A DNA stretch of 64,000 nucleotides from Halostella litorea (GTDB lineage: Archaea > Halobacteriota > Halobacteria > Halobacteriales > Natronoarchaeaceae), in assembly GCF_004785955.1 (NCBI RefSeq), contig NZ_ML214300.1, forward strand, positions 547,223 to 611,222, given 5' to 3'. The position numbers and the translations under genes were made by a program. How positions within the stretch are numbered: the stretch's first letter is position 1; every line of letters starts with the position of its first letter. The notes beneath the pieces are model-generated. The model made no database searches and was not told where the DNA came from. It saw nothing but the letters and a program-made list of their open reading frames with translations. Shown in pieces: positions 16,722 through 24,687 of the stretch.

Positions 16722-17599
16722 TGGTCGTCGTCGACGAGTTCCTCATCGACGCGGGGGTGAGCGCGGACGTCGCGACGCCGTTAGGGGCGGCGATCCAGTT
16801 CCTCATAGCGTTCCTCGCCGTGTACCTCATCGGCAAGCTGGCCGTGTACCCGCTGGTCCGGCGGCTGCTGAACCGCCGCGACCTCGACGCCCACGCGCGC
16901 AAGCCGCTGATGAAGGTCACCCAGATCGTCGTGATCTTCGCGGCGGTGTCGGTCGCGTTCGGCGCGGCGGGGCTGGGGAGCTTCCTGCAGTCGCTCGCCA
17001 CCATCGCCGCGGCCGCGACGCTGGCCATCGGCTTCGCGCTGCAGGACGTGATCGCCAACTTCGTCGCGGGCATCTTCATCTTCACCGACAAGCCGTTCCG
17101 CATCGGCGACTGGATCGAGTGGGACGGCAACTCCGGCATCGTCGAGGACATCAGCCTCCGGGTCTCCCGGGTCCGGACGTTCGACAACGAACTGCTGACG
17201 GTGCCCAACTCCCAGTTGACCGACGGCGTCATCAAGAACCCGATGGCGAAGGACAAGCTCCGCCAGAAGTTCGTGTTCGGCATCGGCTACGACGACGACA
17301 TCGAGCGGGCGACCGACATCATCATCGAGGAGGCCGAGGCCCACCCCGACATCCTCGAGGACCCGGCCCCCTCCGTCCGGCTGACCGAACTGGGCGACTC
17401 CTCGGTCGGCCTCCAGTCCCGCATCTGGATCGCCGACCCGAGCCGCGCGGACTTCGTGAAGGTCCGCGGCGAGTACGTCACCAGCGTGAAACAGCGGTTC
17501 GACGAGGAGGGGATCGACATCCCGTACCCCAACCGCACGCTCTCGGGCGGCCTCGAACTGGCCAACGCGGCGGAGTTCGCGGAACCGGCCGACGACTGA
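16721..17599 (+). CDS. mscS: Mechanosensitive ion channel, MscS family
   Basis: 292-residue small-conductance mechanosensitive channel. Three membrane helices occupy about residues 15-125; the pore-lining TM3 is the Gly/Ala-rich ATIAAAATLAIGFALQDVIA. The cytoplasmic beta domain has FIFTDKPFRIGDWIEWDGNS and GIVEDISLRVSRVRTFDNE, the standard MscS signature, and a C-terminal mixed domain follows. It releases osmolytes on hypo-osmotic shock, important for a halophile facing dilution. Its ATG overlaps the stop of the YhbY gene (TGATG). Confidence 0.95.
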   Translation: MVVVDEFLIDAGVSADVATPLGAAIQFLIAFLAVYLIGKLAVYPLVRRLLNRRDLDAHARKPLMKVTQIVVIFAAVSVAFGAAGLGSFLQSLATIAAAATLAIGFALQDVIANFVAGIFIFTDKPFRIGDWIEWDGNSGIVEDISLRVSRVRTFDNELLTVPNSQLTDGVIKNPMAKDKLRQKFVFGIGYDDDIERATDIIIEEAEAHPDILEDPAPSVRLTELGDSSVGLQSRIWIADPSRADFVKVRGEYVTSVKQRFDEEGIDIPYPNRTLSGGLELANAAEFAEPADD

Positions 17600-17645
17600 G
17601 CGGCCGTTTGCCGTTCTCGGAGGCTGTGATTTTCGCGTCGACGGG

Positions 17646-17807
17646 TTACCGGAGCGAGGCGAGCGGCCGGAGCGTCGCCGACGGCGGGTCGACGGCGCTG
17701 AGGAAGGGCCAGACGTCGATCCGCGACACGAGCAACAGGACGAGAACCGCGAACCCGATCCCGACCGCGACGTAGAGGAACAGCGTCGCCTTGTCAGCGA
17801 GGTCCAT
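17646..17807 (-). CDS. Very small single-pass membrane protein
   Basis: 53 residues: MDLADKATLFLYVAVGIG begins a single strongly hydrophobic helix (about residues 8-29), followed by a short tail. The clear hydrophobic segment, normal codon use and an ATG directly after the SRP RNA region support a real gene, but nothing about function can be said. Convergent with mscS. Confidence 0.5.
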   Translation of the reverse strand: MDLADKATLFLYVAVGIGFAVLVLLLVSRIDVWPFLSAVDPPSATLRPLASLR

Positions 17808-17905
17808 GTGGTTTCCTGCCCGAGGATTCCCGTGCAGTGGCGTAGTTCTGTCGGCCGCGGACGAGGCGTGCGGAGCGCCGCCGCTCGGGCGAAGAGTCGG
17901 TATGA

Positions 17906-18215
17906 ATGGTCGGACGCCCGGAGTTGCCCGGCGTCCCGGACGGGGGAATCCCGGTTGCCTCCTCCACCCCGCGACCCATCGAGCGACAGGTGTCCGACGG
18001 TCCGCTGCTCGCTTCCGCGCCTGACGGATTGCCGCCGACCAACCGCGGCGCGCCGTCCCTGCGGACGGACGCCGCGGACCGCTGTCCCCGATGGACGAGG
18101 CTTCCACGTTGGCTCCCGGGGCCCCGCCCGGTCGGACCGGACGCGCCCGGGGTTCGGTCCCCGCTGAAGGCCATAGGGCGGGTGGAGAGCAGGGCCTAGC
18201 TGCCCGACCTAGTCC
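17906..18215 (-). ncRNA. ffs: Signal recognition particle (7S) RNA
   Basis: RNA scaffold of the archaeal SRP, binding SRP54 and SRP19 for co-translational protein targeting. The helix 8 SRP54-binding signature reads GTCAGG-CGC-GGAA-GCG-AGCAGC on the minus strand (plus-strand 18004-18025). The extreme ends pair (5' GGTCGG with 3' CCGACC), as in archaeal helix 1, and a length of about 310 nt is normal for archaea. No protein frame here is convincing. Ends are estimated to within about 10 nt from the end pairing and from the TATA element at 18237-18246. Confidence 0.88.
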
Positions 18216-18236
18216 ATCCCGACGTAGCCCCCGGTC

Positions 18237-18246
18237 TCTTAAGGAC
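18237..18246 (-). promoter_or_regulatory. SRP RNA promoter (TATA)
   Basis: Minus-strand GTCCTTAAGA, an archaeal TATA element about 27 bp upstream of the inferred SRP RNA 5' end. The surrounding DNA is otherwise GC-rich, making the element stand out. Confidence 0.55.
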
Positions 18247-18306
18247 CTTTCGCATCAGTCGGGGACGGCGGGCCGGTGCGCGGACCGACCTTCGTCGTCG
18301 GGCCGG

Positions 18307-18726
18307 TCAGAACAGCCGCAGCGCGCGGGCGTACAGGCCCGCGGCCAGCGGGACGACGAGCGTCGCCGCGAGGAACATCCAGCGGTGGTACTCGATCCAG
18401 TCGGCGGACCCGATCTGGAGGACGAGCGACGCGTCGACGGAGACGGCCCACAGCGCGGCGAGAACGGTCATGATGAGCCCCAGCCCGAGCGTCGCGCCGG
18501 CGGCGGTCTCCGGCGGCGTCCGGTCCTGTCGCCCCGCCGCGAAGGCGATGGCGGCGACCAGCGCCAGCATCGTGATCGCCCACGGGCCGACGAAGCCGGC
18601 CGAGTAGTAGAGGTCGAGGCCGCTCGCCTCGGCGGCCGGGAGGGCAACGTACGGCGCGGCGGCGACGGCGGCGATGGCGAGCGTGCCGAGCAGCCCGATG
18701 GTCGGCGGGACCGTCTCGTCTACCAT
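18307..18726 (-). CDS. Four-helix membrane protein of unknown function
   Basis: 139 residues with four predicted membrane helices: TIGLLGTLAIAAVAAAPYVA, VGPWAITMLALVAAIAFAAG, LGLGLIMTVLAALWAVSV and RWMFLAATLVVPLAAGLYA. It resembles conserved haloarchaeal integral membrane proteins without assigned function. It lies upstream of the SRP RNA on the same strand and divergently from the coiled-coil gene at 18808, with an 81-bp promoter region between. Confidence 0.75.
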   Translation of the reverse strand: MVDETVPPTIGLLGTLAIAAVAAAPYVALPAAEASGLDLYYSAGFVGPWAITMLALVAAIAFAAGRQDRTPPETAAGATLGLGLIMTVLAALWAVSVDASLVLQIGSADWIEYHRWMFLAATLVVPLAAGLYARALRLF

Positions 18727-18807
18727 ATCCGACACTGGTACCGCCGCTCGCATAAGCGCGGCGTTCGAGTCGGAAGGCCCAACTTGCCGGCCCCGGAAGC
18801 GGCGCGT

Positions 18808-19161
18808 ATGGGACTCGGAAGCACCGCGAAGAAGATCCAGAGCGTCGCCGACCGCGCCGAGCAGCTGTACAAGCAGCTGGCCGACGTGCGCGAGCGCGTG
18901 ATGAAACTGGAGGAGACGACGACCGAAACCGGCGACCGCGTCGAGCGGATGGAGACCGAACTGGAGAAACAGCGGGCCGTCCTCGACGCGATCGCCGCCG
19001 ACCGCGGCATCGACGTCGACCAGTTGCTGGCCGACGCGGCCATCGAGGACGCGGAGGCGGACGCCGCCGACGGCGAAAGCGGTGACGGGACCGCCGGGGG
19101 CGGGAGCGACGAACCGGCGGACGACGCCGCCGACTCGGCGTCCGCCGAGGACAACCAATAA
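18808..19161 (+). CDS. Coiled-coil protein, haloarchaeal family of unknown function
   Basis: 117 residues. The N-terminal about 75 residues form a helical coiled coil (SVADRAEQLYKQLADVRERV; DRVERMETELEKQRAVLDAI), followed by a conserved ADRGIDVDQLLADAAI segment and a disordered Asp/Ala/Gly tail. No membrane segment. Similar short coiled-coil proteins are widespread in haloarchaea. It lies 33 bp upstream of the cysteine synthase gene with a TATA-like AAAGTATAACG between them, so the latter may have its own promoter. Confidence 0.72.
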   Translation: MGLGSTAKKIQSVADRAEQLYKQLADVRERVMKLEETTTETGDRVERMETELEKQRAVLDAIAADRGIDVDQLLADAAIEDAEADAADGESGDGTAGGGSDEPADDAADSASAEDNQ

Positions 19162-19194
19162 AGTATAACGGGTGCGGCAACTATTGCCCAAGCG

Positions 19195-20175
19195 ATGACC
19201 ACGCATCGCGAGCCCGTCGACTCGGTGCTCGAAACCGTCGGGGAGACGCCGCTGGTCCGCGTCGCGGCCGCCCCCGACGAAGTGCCCGTCTACGCGAAGG
19301 CCGAGTCGTTCAACCCGGGCGCGAGCGTCAAGGACCGCATCGGGAAGTACATGCTCGAACGCATGATCGAGCGCGGGGACGTGTCGCCGGGCGGCACCGT
19401 CATCGAGCCGACCGCCGGCAACACGGGCATCGGCTTCGCCGTCGCCGCCGGGCAACTGGGCGTCGACGCGGTGTTCGTCGTCCCCGAGCGGTTCAGCGTG
19501 GAGAAACAGCAGCTGATGGACGCCCTCGGGGCCGACGTCATCAACACGCCCACCGAGCACGGCATGGACGGGGCGATCGAGCGCGCCCACGAACTGGCCG
19601 ACGAACTCGACGACGCGGTCGTCCCCCAGCAGTTCGCCAACCCGCTCAACGTCGAGGCACACTACGAGACGACCGCCCCGGAGATCTACGAAGCGCTCGA
19701 CGGCGAGGTCGGCGCGGTCGTCGCGGGCTGTGGCACCGCCGGCACGCTCATGGGGCTCGCCGAGTACGCCCGGGAGCAACACCCGGACACCTACGTCGCC
19801 GCCGTCGAGCCGGAGGGGTCGCTGTACGGCACGGTGCTGGGCGAGGACGGGACGGAGGAGGAGTACAAGATAGAGGGGATCGGCACGCACGACCCGACGA
19901 CCAACGAACTGTTCGACCCCGACCTCGTCGACGCGGTGGTCGACGTCGCGGACCGCGCCGCGCAGGACGAACTCAAGCGGCTCGCCCGCGAGGAGGGCCA
20001 GCTCGTCGCCTCCAGCGCCGGCGCGGCCAGCGTCGCCGCGCGGCGGGTCGCGCGGGACATCCGCGACGGCGAGATCGACGCGCCGTACGACACCGTCGCG
20101 ACGATCTTCCCCGACTCCAGCGAGCGGTACCTCTCGAAGGGGATCTACCGGTCGTTCGAGGAGTGGGAGGGTTAG
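19195..20175 (+). CDS. cysK: Cysteine synthase (O-acetylserine sulfhydrylase family)
   Basis: 326-residue PLP enzyme of fold type II that forms cysteine from an activated serine and sulfide. The PLP lysine is in SFNPGASVKDRIGKYM, the substrate loop is EPTAGNTGIGFAVAAGQLG, and the phosphate-cup motif is AGCGTAGTLMGLAEY. A cystathionine beta-synthase activity is possible, since the two share the fold. The 3' end overlaps the convergent CoA-binding gene by 4 bp. A TATA-like element (AAAGTATAACG, 19160-19170) supports a short leader. Confidence 0.95.
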   Translation: MTTHREPVDSVLETVGETPLVRVAAAPDEVPVYAKAESFNPGASVKDRIGKYMLERMIERGDVSPGGTVIEPTAGNTGIGFAVAAGQLGVDAVFVVPERFSVEKQQLMDALGADVINTPTEHGMDGAIERAHELADELDDAVVPQQFANPLNVEAHYETTAPEIYEALDGEVGAVVAGCGTAGTLMGLAEYAREQHPDTYVAAVEPEGSLYGTVLGEDGTEEEYKIEGIGTHDPTTNELFDPDLVDAVVDVADRAAQDELKRLAREEGQLVASSAGAASVAARRVARDIRDGEIDAPYDTVATIFPDSSERYLSKGIYRSFEEWEG

Positions 20176-20579
20176 CGGAGCCGCTGGTGCTCGACTTTCA
20201 TACAGCGGTCCTGCACGACGTGGAGCCCCGCCGCCTCGGCGCGCTCGGCCGCATCGTCGTCGCGGATGCCGAGTTGGGTCCAGACGACCTTCACGTCGTC
20301 GCGCTCGATCGCCTGGTCGACGATCCCGCTTACCTCCTCGCTGGGGCGGAACACGTCGACGACGTCTATCTCGCCCTCGACGTCGGCCAGCGAGTCGTAC
20401 GCCGTCTCGCCCAGCACCTCGTCGGCGAAGGGGTTGACCGGCGTCACCTCGTACCCGTGGTTCTGCAGGTACTTCGGGATCTCGTGGGCGTCCTTGCCCT
20501 CGGTCCCCGAGCAACCGACGACCGCGATCCGTCGCAGACCAAGCAGTTCTCGTAGCTCCGCGTCGCTCTCGACGGGCAT
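20172..20579 (-). CDS. CoA-binding domain protein (YccU type)
   Basis: 135-residue stand-alone CoA-binding Rossmann domain: LRRIAVVGCSGTEGKDAHEI, then YLQNHGYEVTPVNPFADEVLG, VVDVFRPSEEVSGIV and VKVVWTQLGIRDDDAAERAE, ending with a Cys in VVQDRCMKVEHQRL. Such proteins bind CoA or its derivatives; cellular role is unknown. The TATA-like TTTAATCG (minus strand, about 20604-20611) is about 28 bp upstream. Confidence 0.9.
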   Translation of the reverse strand: MPVESDAELRELLGLRRIAVVGCSGTEGKDAHEIPKYLQNHGYEVTPVNPFADEVLGETAYDSLADVEGEIDVVDVFRPSEEVSGIVDQAIERDDVKVVWTQLGIRDDDAAERAEAAGLHVVQDRCMKVEHQRLR

Positions 20580-20619
20580 TGGCGGAGGATCACGGGACCC
20601 CCCGATTAAAGCCTGCTGG

Positions 20620-21255
20620 TCAGTTCGACGCCGACGGGATCCCCATCGTCGTGACCGACGGCTCGCCGTCGTCGTCCTCGACCTCGATGACGCCGTCGAA
20701 CAGCTGTTTCAGCGTGTTCAGGGTCTGCTCCTCGTGGGCCGTCGAGTCGAGCACGTACAGCCCCAGCGCCTCGGCGCTCTGGACCCGGCCGGTGAACACG
20801 TGCAGGAACCGGAACACCGTCTGGACGTTCGAGTACATCAACAGCGTCGACACGGAGTGGAGCAACACCCGGTTGCGCTGGATGCTGCGCGTCTCGTAGA
20901 ACTCCTGGAGGAACTCCGAGAGCTGGATCCCAAGCCCGGTCATGTCGACCGGCGACGACGCGTACTTCACCCGGCTCGTGTTCTCAGCGTTGCCCACGCC
21001 GCGTTGCTTCGTCACGCAGTCGACGACGCCGAACGGCGCGTCGTCGAGTTCCGGGACGAGCCGCTCGTACTCCGTGACGAGTTTGTCCGCGCTGTCTTTC
21101 GTGGTGACGACGATAGCTCCGTCTCCCTGCTTGCTCCCCTCCGCGAGTATCTCCGTCGCTATCCGCCGTTTTCCGGTCATCGGCGGCCCGGAAACGAGCA
21201 GGTTCGTCCCCGGCGTCACTTCGACGTCCGGGAGGACAGGGGCCAGATCATACAT
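20620..21255 (-). CDS. RecA/KaiC-like ATPase family protein
   Basis: 211-residue P-loop protein. Walker A is LLVSGPPMTGKRRIATEIL near the N-terminus; beta-strands follow as GAIVVTTKDSADKLV, FGVVDCVTK and NRVLLHSVSTLLMYS, the latter occupying the Walker B position but lacking a clear acidic pair. It resembles haloarchaeal KaiC-like proteins that act in signal transduction. The ATG at 21253-21255 is chosen; the in-frame extension of 13 codons is basic and non-conserved. The weak Walker B suggests nucleotide binding without strong hydrolysis. Confidence 0.78.
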   Translation of the reverse strand: MYDLAPVLPDVEVTPGTNLLVSGPPMTGKRRIATEILAEGSKQGDGAIVVTTKDSADKLVTEYERLVPELDDAPFGVVDCVTKQRGVGNAENTSRVKYASSPVDMTGLGIQLSEFLQEFYETRSIQRNRVLLHSVSTLLMYSNVQTVFRFLHVFTGRVQSAEALGLYVLDSTAHEEQTLNTLKQLFDGVIEVEDDDGEPSVTTMGIPSASN

Positions 21256-21404
21256 GAGGGATCGTCGTGGAGAGAACAGCGGGGGTCGTCCCACTGTTAT
21301 TCGATGGAGTCAACGTGTTCGTCTGGTATAAAGGTGTACGGAGCGAGCGTATATAGTTTTTGATTCAATTGAGAACGAGGTAGAAAAAAATGTGTCTCGG
21401 GGGA
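21256..21404. promoter_or_regulatory. AT-rich intergenic region upstream of the KaiC-like gene
   Basis: 149 bp containing GGTATAAAGGTG (about 21326-21337) and CGTATATAGTTTTTGATTCA (about 21348-21367). Read on the minus strand these give TATA-like elements 70-110 bp upstream of the KaiC-like gene. The right part also follows the stop of the prenyltransferase gene, where the T-run could act as its terminator. Confidence 0.45.
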
Positions 21405-22253
21405 TCACAGGGGAGCGACACCGACGCTCCGACCGACGACGAACGCCACCGCCGCGAGGAACATGCCGTACTTGATGTGGGCCTGCCCCGCGGTCGGGTC
21501 GTCGAAGCTCTCCGCGGCGGCGTACACCATCACGGCGTCGGCCGGCACCACGACGAGCAGGTACGCCGCCCCGAACGTGCCCCGCAGGTACGGCACGGGA
21601 CTGGCAAGCACCGCGACGGCGAGCGCGCCCGCGGCGACCCACAGCGCCCGGCGTTCGCCGACCGCGATGGGGAGCGTGTTCAGCCCCTCCTCGCGGTCCC
21701 CGTCGACGTCCTCGACGTCCTTGATGATCTCCCGGGTCACCGTCGACAGCGCCGCCAGCAGGAAGAGGACGACCGTCGCGCCGGGACGGCCGACCGCCGC
21801 CCCGCCGAACAGGAACGTGCTCCCGCCGAGGAAGGCGACGACGACGTTGCCGACGCCGGGCAACCCCTTGAACAGTTCCGTGTACGCGACCAGCGCCACG
21901 AGGTTCACCGCGGCGATGCCAAGCGCAAGCGGCGGCAGCGTGACCGCCAGCGCGACCGCCCCGAGAAACAGCGCGAGGCTGAACGCCAGCGCCCCCCGCG
22001 GCGACACCGCGCCCCGCGGGATCGGCCGGTCGGGGTCGTTGATCGCGTCTATCTCCCGGTCGAAGTAGTCGTTTATCGCGTTGCCGGCGGCGGTCGCGAG
22101 CACCGTCGCCCCCGCGGCGGCCCCGACCCGCGCCGGCGACGCCGACAGCCCGACGGCGACGAACGCCCCGACGAACGTCAGCACCCCCGCGGCGACCGCG
22201 TTGACCGGCCGCATCAGTTCGACCAGCCCGCGTAGCCGCCGTCCGACGCTCAT
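21405..22253 (-). CDS. ubiA: UbiA-type prenyltransferase, probable digeranylgeranylglyceryl phosphate synthase
   Basis: 282-residue integral membrane enzyme of the UbiA superfamily. It has the two Asp-rich motifs NAINDYFDREIDAINDPDRP and KDVEDVDGDREEGLNTLP that bind Mg-diphosphate, and eight or nine membrane helices. In archaea the closest role is transfer of the second geranylgeranyl chain to geranylgeranylglyceryl phosphate in ether-lipid synthesis; the N-terminal LVELMRPVNAVAAG is typical of that subgroup. It is monocistronic, just upstream of tRNA-Arg on the opposite strand. Menaquinone prenyltransferase is a less likely alternative. Confidence 0.88.
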   Translation of the reverse strand: MSVGRRLRGLVELMRPVNAVAAGVLTFVGAFVAVGLSASPARVGAAAGATVLATAAGNAINDYFDREIDAINDPDRPIPRGAVSPRGALAFSLALFLGAVALAVTLPPLALGIAAVNLVALVAYTELFKGLPGVGNVVVAFLGGSTFLFGGAAVGRPGATVVLFLLAALSTVTREIIKDVEDVDGDREEGLNTLPIAVGERRALWVAAGALAVAVLASPVPYLRGTFGAAYLLVVVPADAVMVYAAAESFDDPTAGQAHIKYGMFLAAVAFVVGRSVGVAPL

Positions 22254-22312
22254 GCCCCTCCCTCCCGACGGATCGCTTATAAATCGCGCGGAACCCGGCC
22301 GGTGAGATCATT

Positions 22313-22323
22313 GGGTTTAAATC
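22313..22323 (+). promoter_or_regulatory. TATA box of tRNA-Arg(TCG)
   Basis: GGTTTAAATCG lies 25-35 bp upstream of the mature tRNA 5' end, the expected archaeal promoter spacing. Confidence 0.6.
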
Positions 22324-22348
22324 GCCCCGTCACCCTCTGATCGACTGC

Positions 22349-22423
22349 GGGCGCTTAGCTCAGTTTGGACAGAGTACTTGGCTTCGGACCAAGCTGTCGC
22401 GGGTTCAAATCCTGCAGCGCCCA
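22349..22423 (+). tRNA. tRNA-Arg, anticodon TCG
   Basis: A cloverleaf folds with acceptor stem GGGCGCT/AGCGCCC, D stem GCTC/GAGT (one G-U pair), anticodon stem CTTGG/CCAAG around the loop CTTCGGA (anticodon TCG, decoding CGA and CGN codons), and T arm GCGGG-TTCAAAT-CCTGC. The discriminator is A. CCA is not encoded. No intron is seen. The DNA immediately downstream is AT-richer and accessory-like. Confidence 0.95.
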
Positions 22424-22678
22424 TACCAGCCAATTCGCAACACAACGGTGTGATGATCCGTGTTTTCAATTTAACAAATTTTCTACATACTGACGATCTA
22501 GTCGCTGTCACCGAGTCCGTGTCCGACGAAAACCCGTTCAGGAAGGACCCCTCCTGGGTACGGAGAAAAGCGCAACAAACCGGGCTGCTTTCTTTCGGAA
22601 TTCGCTGATCAGTCACCGGATGACAGGTCGGGCGTATCTAACGGAATCGTTATTGAGATCAGAGTGGAACTATGGATA
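22424..22678. other. Low-GC stretch after tRNA-Arg, no gene recognised
   Basis: About 255 bp with lower GC than the flanking core genome. A short plus-strand frame (22453-22608) exists but overlaps no known domain and is probably not a gene. The motif TTCGCAACACAAC (22434-22446) just after the tRNA resembles TTCGCAACAAAAC at the same place after the second tRNA-Arg. The right end carries the promoter of the GNAT gene (CGTTATTGAG, about 22648-22657). Confidence 0.4.
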
Positions 22679-23146
22679 GTGTCTTTCAGCATTCGGGAGG
22701 CAACAGGCGGTGACGTAGCCGCTCTCGTCAATCTGTACCGGAGTGCATACAAAGAGAACGAGCGGATGGGGTTTCCATCGAGTGTCGTTTCGGTCGACGA
22801 GGCTACTGTGAGAAAGTGGCTCCGCACTCGTTCGGTTTTCGTTGCCACTCGAAACGGGGAGATCGTTGGTGCCAGCCAACTCATCCCTCGTTCAGACTGG
22901 GAAGTCCCTGAAATCGGCCGTCTTGCCGTCTCTCCGGACTGGCAGGAACGAGGGATCGGAGGCGATCTCCTCGAATCGACCGAGCAGTATGCCAACTCGG
23001 AAGGTTGGGACAGAATACGACTTCGCACGCTGTCCGGTCATCCGTTTCTCGAAGGCTGGTATCGACGCGCCGGATATGAACGGGTGGGGATCGAGCGGTT
23101 GGACGAGCGACCCTACGACGCACCCGTATTGGAAAAGGAGTTGTAG
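22679..23146 (+). CDS. GNAT family N-acetyltransferase
   Basis: 155-residue GCN5-type acetyltransferase. The N-terminal VSFSIREATGGDVAALVNLY is typical; the acetyl-CoA loop is GRLAVSPDWQERGIGGDLLE (R/Q-x-x-G-x-G/A) and the C-terminal part is GWYRRAGYERVG. The substrate may be a small amine or a protein N-terminus. GTG at 22679 aligns with family starts and lies 25-30 bp after a TATA-like element; a GTG at 22664 in the same frame is the alternative. Codon use is less GC-biased than in neighbouring core genes, suggesting an acquired gene. Confidence 0.85.
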   Translation: MSFSIREATGGDVAALVNLYRSAYKENERMGFPSSVVSVDEATVRKWLRTRSVFVATRNGEIVGASQLIPRSDWEVPEIGRLAVSPDWQERGIGGDLLESTEQYANSEGWDRIRLRTLSGHPFLEGWYRRAGYERVGIERLDERPYDAPVLEKEL

Positions 23147-23275
23147 ACCACGTTGCTAAATCCCTCACCTGTATCTATCACTCGTCCTCGAGTTCCGACA
23201 CTTCACTACTCGTGTCTTGCCCGGGAGAGTCGATATCGGGCCGACCGGTAGTCAGTCAAGTTGTCTAAGGCTGCC

Positions 23276-23521
23276 TCAGGGGAGTATCACACCGCTCCCG
23301 ACCGCCATGAGGAGAGCAATACCCGCGACGACGACGCCCATAACACGCGTCATGAGGAGACGCATCCGACTCGGTTCGATTTGTGTAGTACCGTTTGGAC
23401 CATGCATCTGCCACCGAGTCAGCTGACGAGGATACGCAGCCATCGCAAGCGCGAAGACTGCAACGAGGAGGGCTATCAGCTGGAACGCCGACTTGAACAA
23501 CTGGAAGCCTTCGGGGACCAT
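23276..23521 (-). CDS. Small two-helix membrane protein (DUF6199-like)
   Basis: 81 residues: a helix (FQLIALLVAVFALAMAAYPRQ), a short hydrophilic loop with PRQLTRWQMHG, then the conserved end SRMRLLMTRVMGVVVAGIAL. The overall plan, with a Y-P-x-x-L-x-R junction after helix 1 and a T/M-R-x-x-G-V helix 2, matches the protein encoded at 46303-46515 and resembles the DUF6199 family. Function is unknown. Two such genes in one window, each downstream of a tRNA-Arg gene, is notable. Confidence 0.7.
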   Translation of the reverse strand: MVPEGFQLFKSAFQLIALLVAVFALAMAAYPRQLTRWQMHGPNGTTQIEPSRMRLLMTRVMGVVVAGIALLMAVGSGVILP

Positions 23522-23774
23522 ATCACTGAGACCCTCCCCGAACTAGGAAAGCGTTACTATATACGCGATCGTACGTTTCCGTATCTACTGCCGTCGAGGG
23601 ATGACGGAGCAGGCGGCGGTTTTTGAGAGATCCGTCGCAGAACCCTCTGTTTGGTGAGTCGGCAGATGGCTCAGACTCCCTTCAGTTACTTCCGGCCGGT
23701 GCATCGACGGATCGGCTGTCCCTCAAACGGTCGAGGCCGCGGTGCCGAGTCGTGTCGCACCCGCACCTTCGGCG
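23522..23774. other. Intergenic stretch in the accessory region
   Basis: 253 bp; the left end has the TATA-like TTACTATATACGCG (23553-23566), read on the minus strand as CGCGTATATAGTAA, likely the promoter of the small membrane protein gene. No gene is evident in the rest. The right part borders the 3' end of the 23775 gene. Confidence 0.4.
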
Positions 23775-24575
23775 TCACACGCTCCGACCGTCGTACTGCA
23801 GAAGCATCTCCCGGAGCGTCGCCTCGACCCGCCTCGCTCGCTCGGGAGTCTCACAGGGGAGCGTCCGCGGCGGGCTGTACAGCCGGTCGACGACTCGGGA
23901 GAGCGTTCGACCGACGAGGTCGTCCCCGATGGGGTCCGTCTCCCAGTCGAGCCACAGCGTCGCCCCGTCCTCATCCCGTCGAACGCGCCGGAGGTTCGAC
24001 AGTCCGTAGCAACTCGTGCGGCGCTCGTCGAGCGTGGCCTTGCACAGCGAGAACCCGCCGATCGACCACCGCCGGTCGTCGCAGACCCATTCGACCCGCG
24101 TCCCGGTCGGGACGAGACACGCCGCGTGATCGCTCAGTTGCGCACGGATACGGGGGAGCACGCTATCGTCGAACGCCGTCGCGTCGATGCCGGCGTCGGA
24201 GTGGTGGGGTACCGCGTCGAGGACGGGCGTCCCATCGCGGGAGAGTTCGAGGCGGAACACGAAGCGCTGGCCGGCGACGCCGTCGGTCAGGTCGATGAGG
24301 TTCAGCACGGCCGTCCGATCGGGCACGCCGCGGAGGTCACAGGTCCATGCCGTCCCTTCATCGTCGTCAACCTCCGGCGTCCGACGGAACGCCTCGCGGG
24401 CGTTCGCCCAGACGCGGGCACACTCCTCCCCGTCGGGCTCCGTCCGTCGCTCCTCCTCGTGAAGGTAGACGGTCGCGCGGGTCACCTCGTCGAGCGCTGC
24501 TTCGACCACGGCACGAAGCGATTCCGCGAACCGCTCGCACTCCAGTCGGTGCGTTCGCGCGAGTGCGGGGACCAT
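23775..24575 (-). CDS. Hypothetical protein of unknown function
   Basis: 266 residues, soluble, with a well-mixed amino-acid composition and acidic pI typical of a translated haloarchaeal protein. Recognisable secondary-structure stretches are TRATVYLHEEERRTEP, FVFRLELSRDGTPVLD, TRVEWVCDDRRWSIGGF and ATLWLDWETDPIGDD. I do not recognise a domain. The ATG at 24573-24575 (MVPALARTHR) is preferred; an upstream GTG at 24645-24647 would add 24 residues read from a tandem repeat. Location in the region after tRNA-Arg suggests an accessory gene. Confidence 0.6.
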   Translation of the reverse strand: MVPALARTHRLECERFAESLRAVVEAALDEVTRATVYLHEEERRTEPDGEECARVWANAREAFRRTPEVDDDEGTAWTCDLRGVPDRTAVLNLIDLTDGVAGQRFVFRLELSRDGTPVLDAVPHHSDAGIDATAFDDSVLPRIRAQLSDHAACLVPTGTRVEWVCDDRRWSIGGFSLCKATLDERRTSCYGLSNLRRVRRDEDGATLWLDWETDPIGDDLVGRTLSRVVDRLYSPPRTLPCETPERARRVEATLREMLLQYDGRSV

Positions 24576-24621
24576 CGGTCGGGCAAACGCTTCGCTATCC
24601 GTTAAATCCAGTCGTCGGTGA

Positions 24622-24687
24622 CCATCTGAACCCCGGACGACCCGCACACGTCACCCATCTGAACCCCGGGCGATCCGCACACGTCAG
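24622..24687. repeat. Imperfect 33-bp tandem duplication
   Basis: Two adjacent copies, 24622-24654 and 24655-24687, starting CCATCTGAACCCCGG and ending CGCACACGTCA, differ at two positions in the aligned 32 bases. They lie between the hypothetical gene (upstream side) and the 3' end of the methyltransferase gene, which stops inside the second copy. Confidence 0.85.

Noticed and set aside
22378-22608. Plus-strand frame starting inside tRNA-Arg(TCG)
   Set aside because: It overlaps the tRNA, and the later part (from 22453) has no recognisable domain or good start signal.
24576-24647. N-terminal extension of the hypothetical protein into the tandem repeat
   Set aside because: It would begin inside duplicated non-coding sequence; the downstream ATG at 24575 is more plausible.
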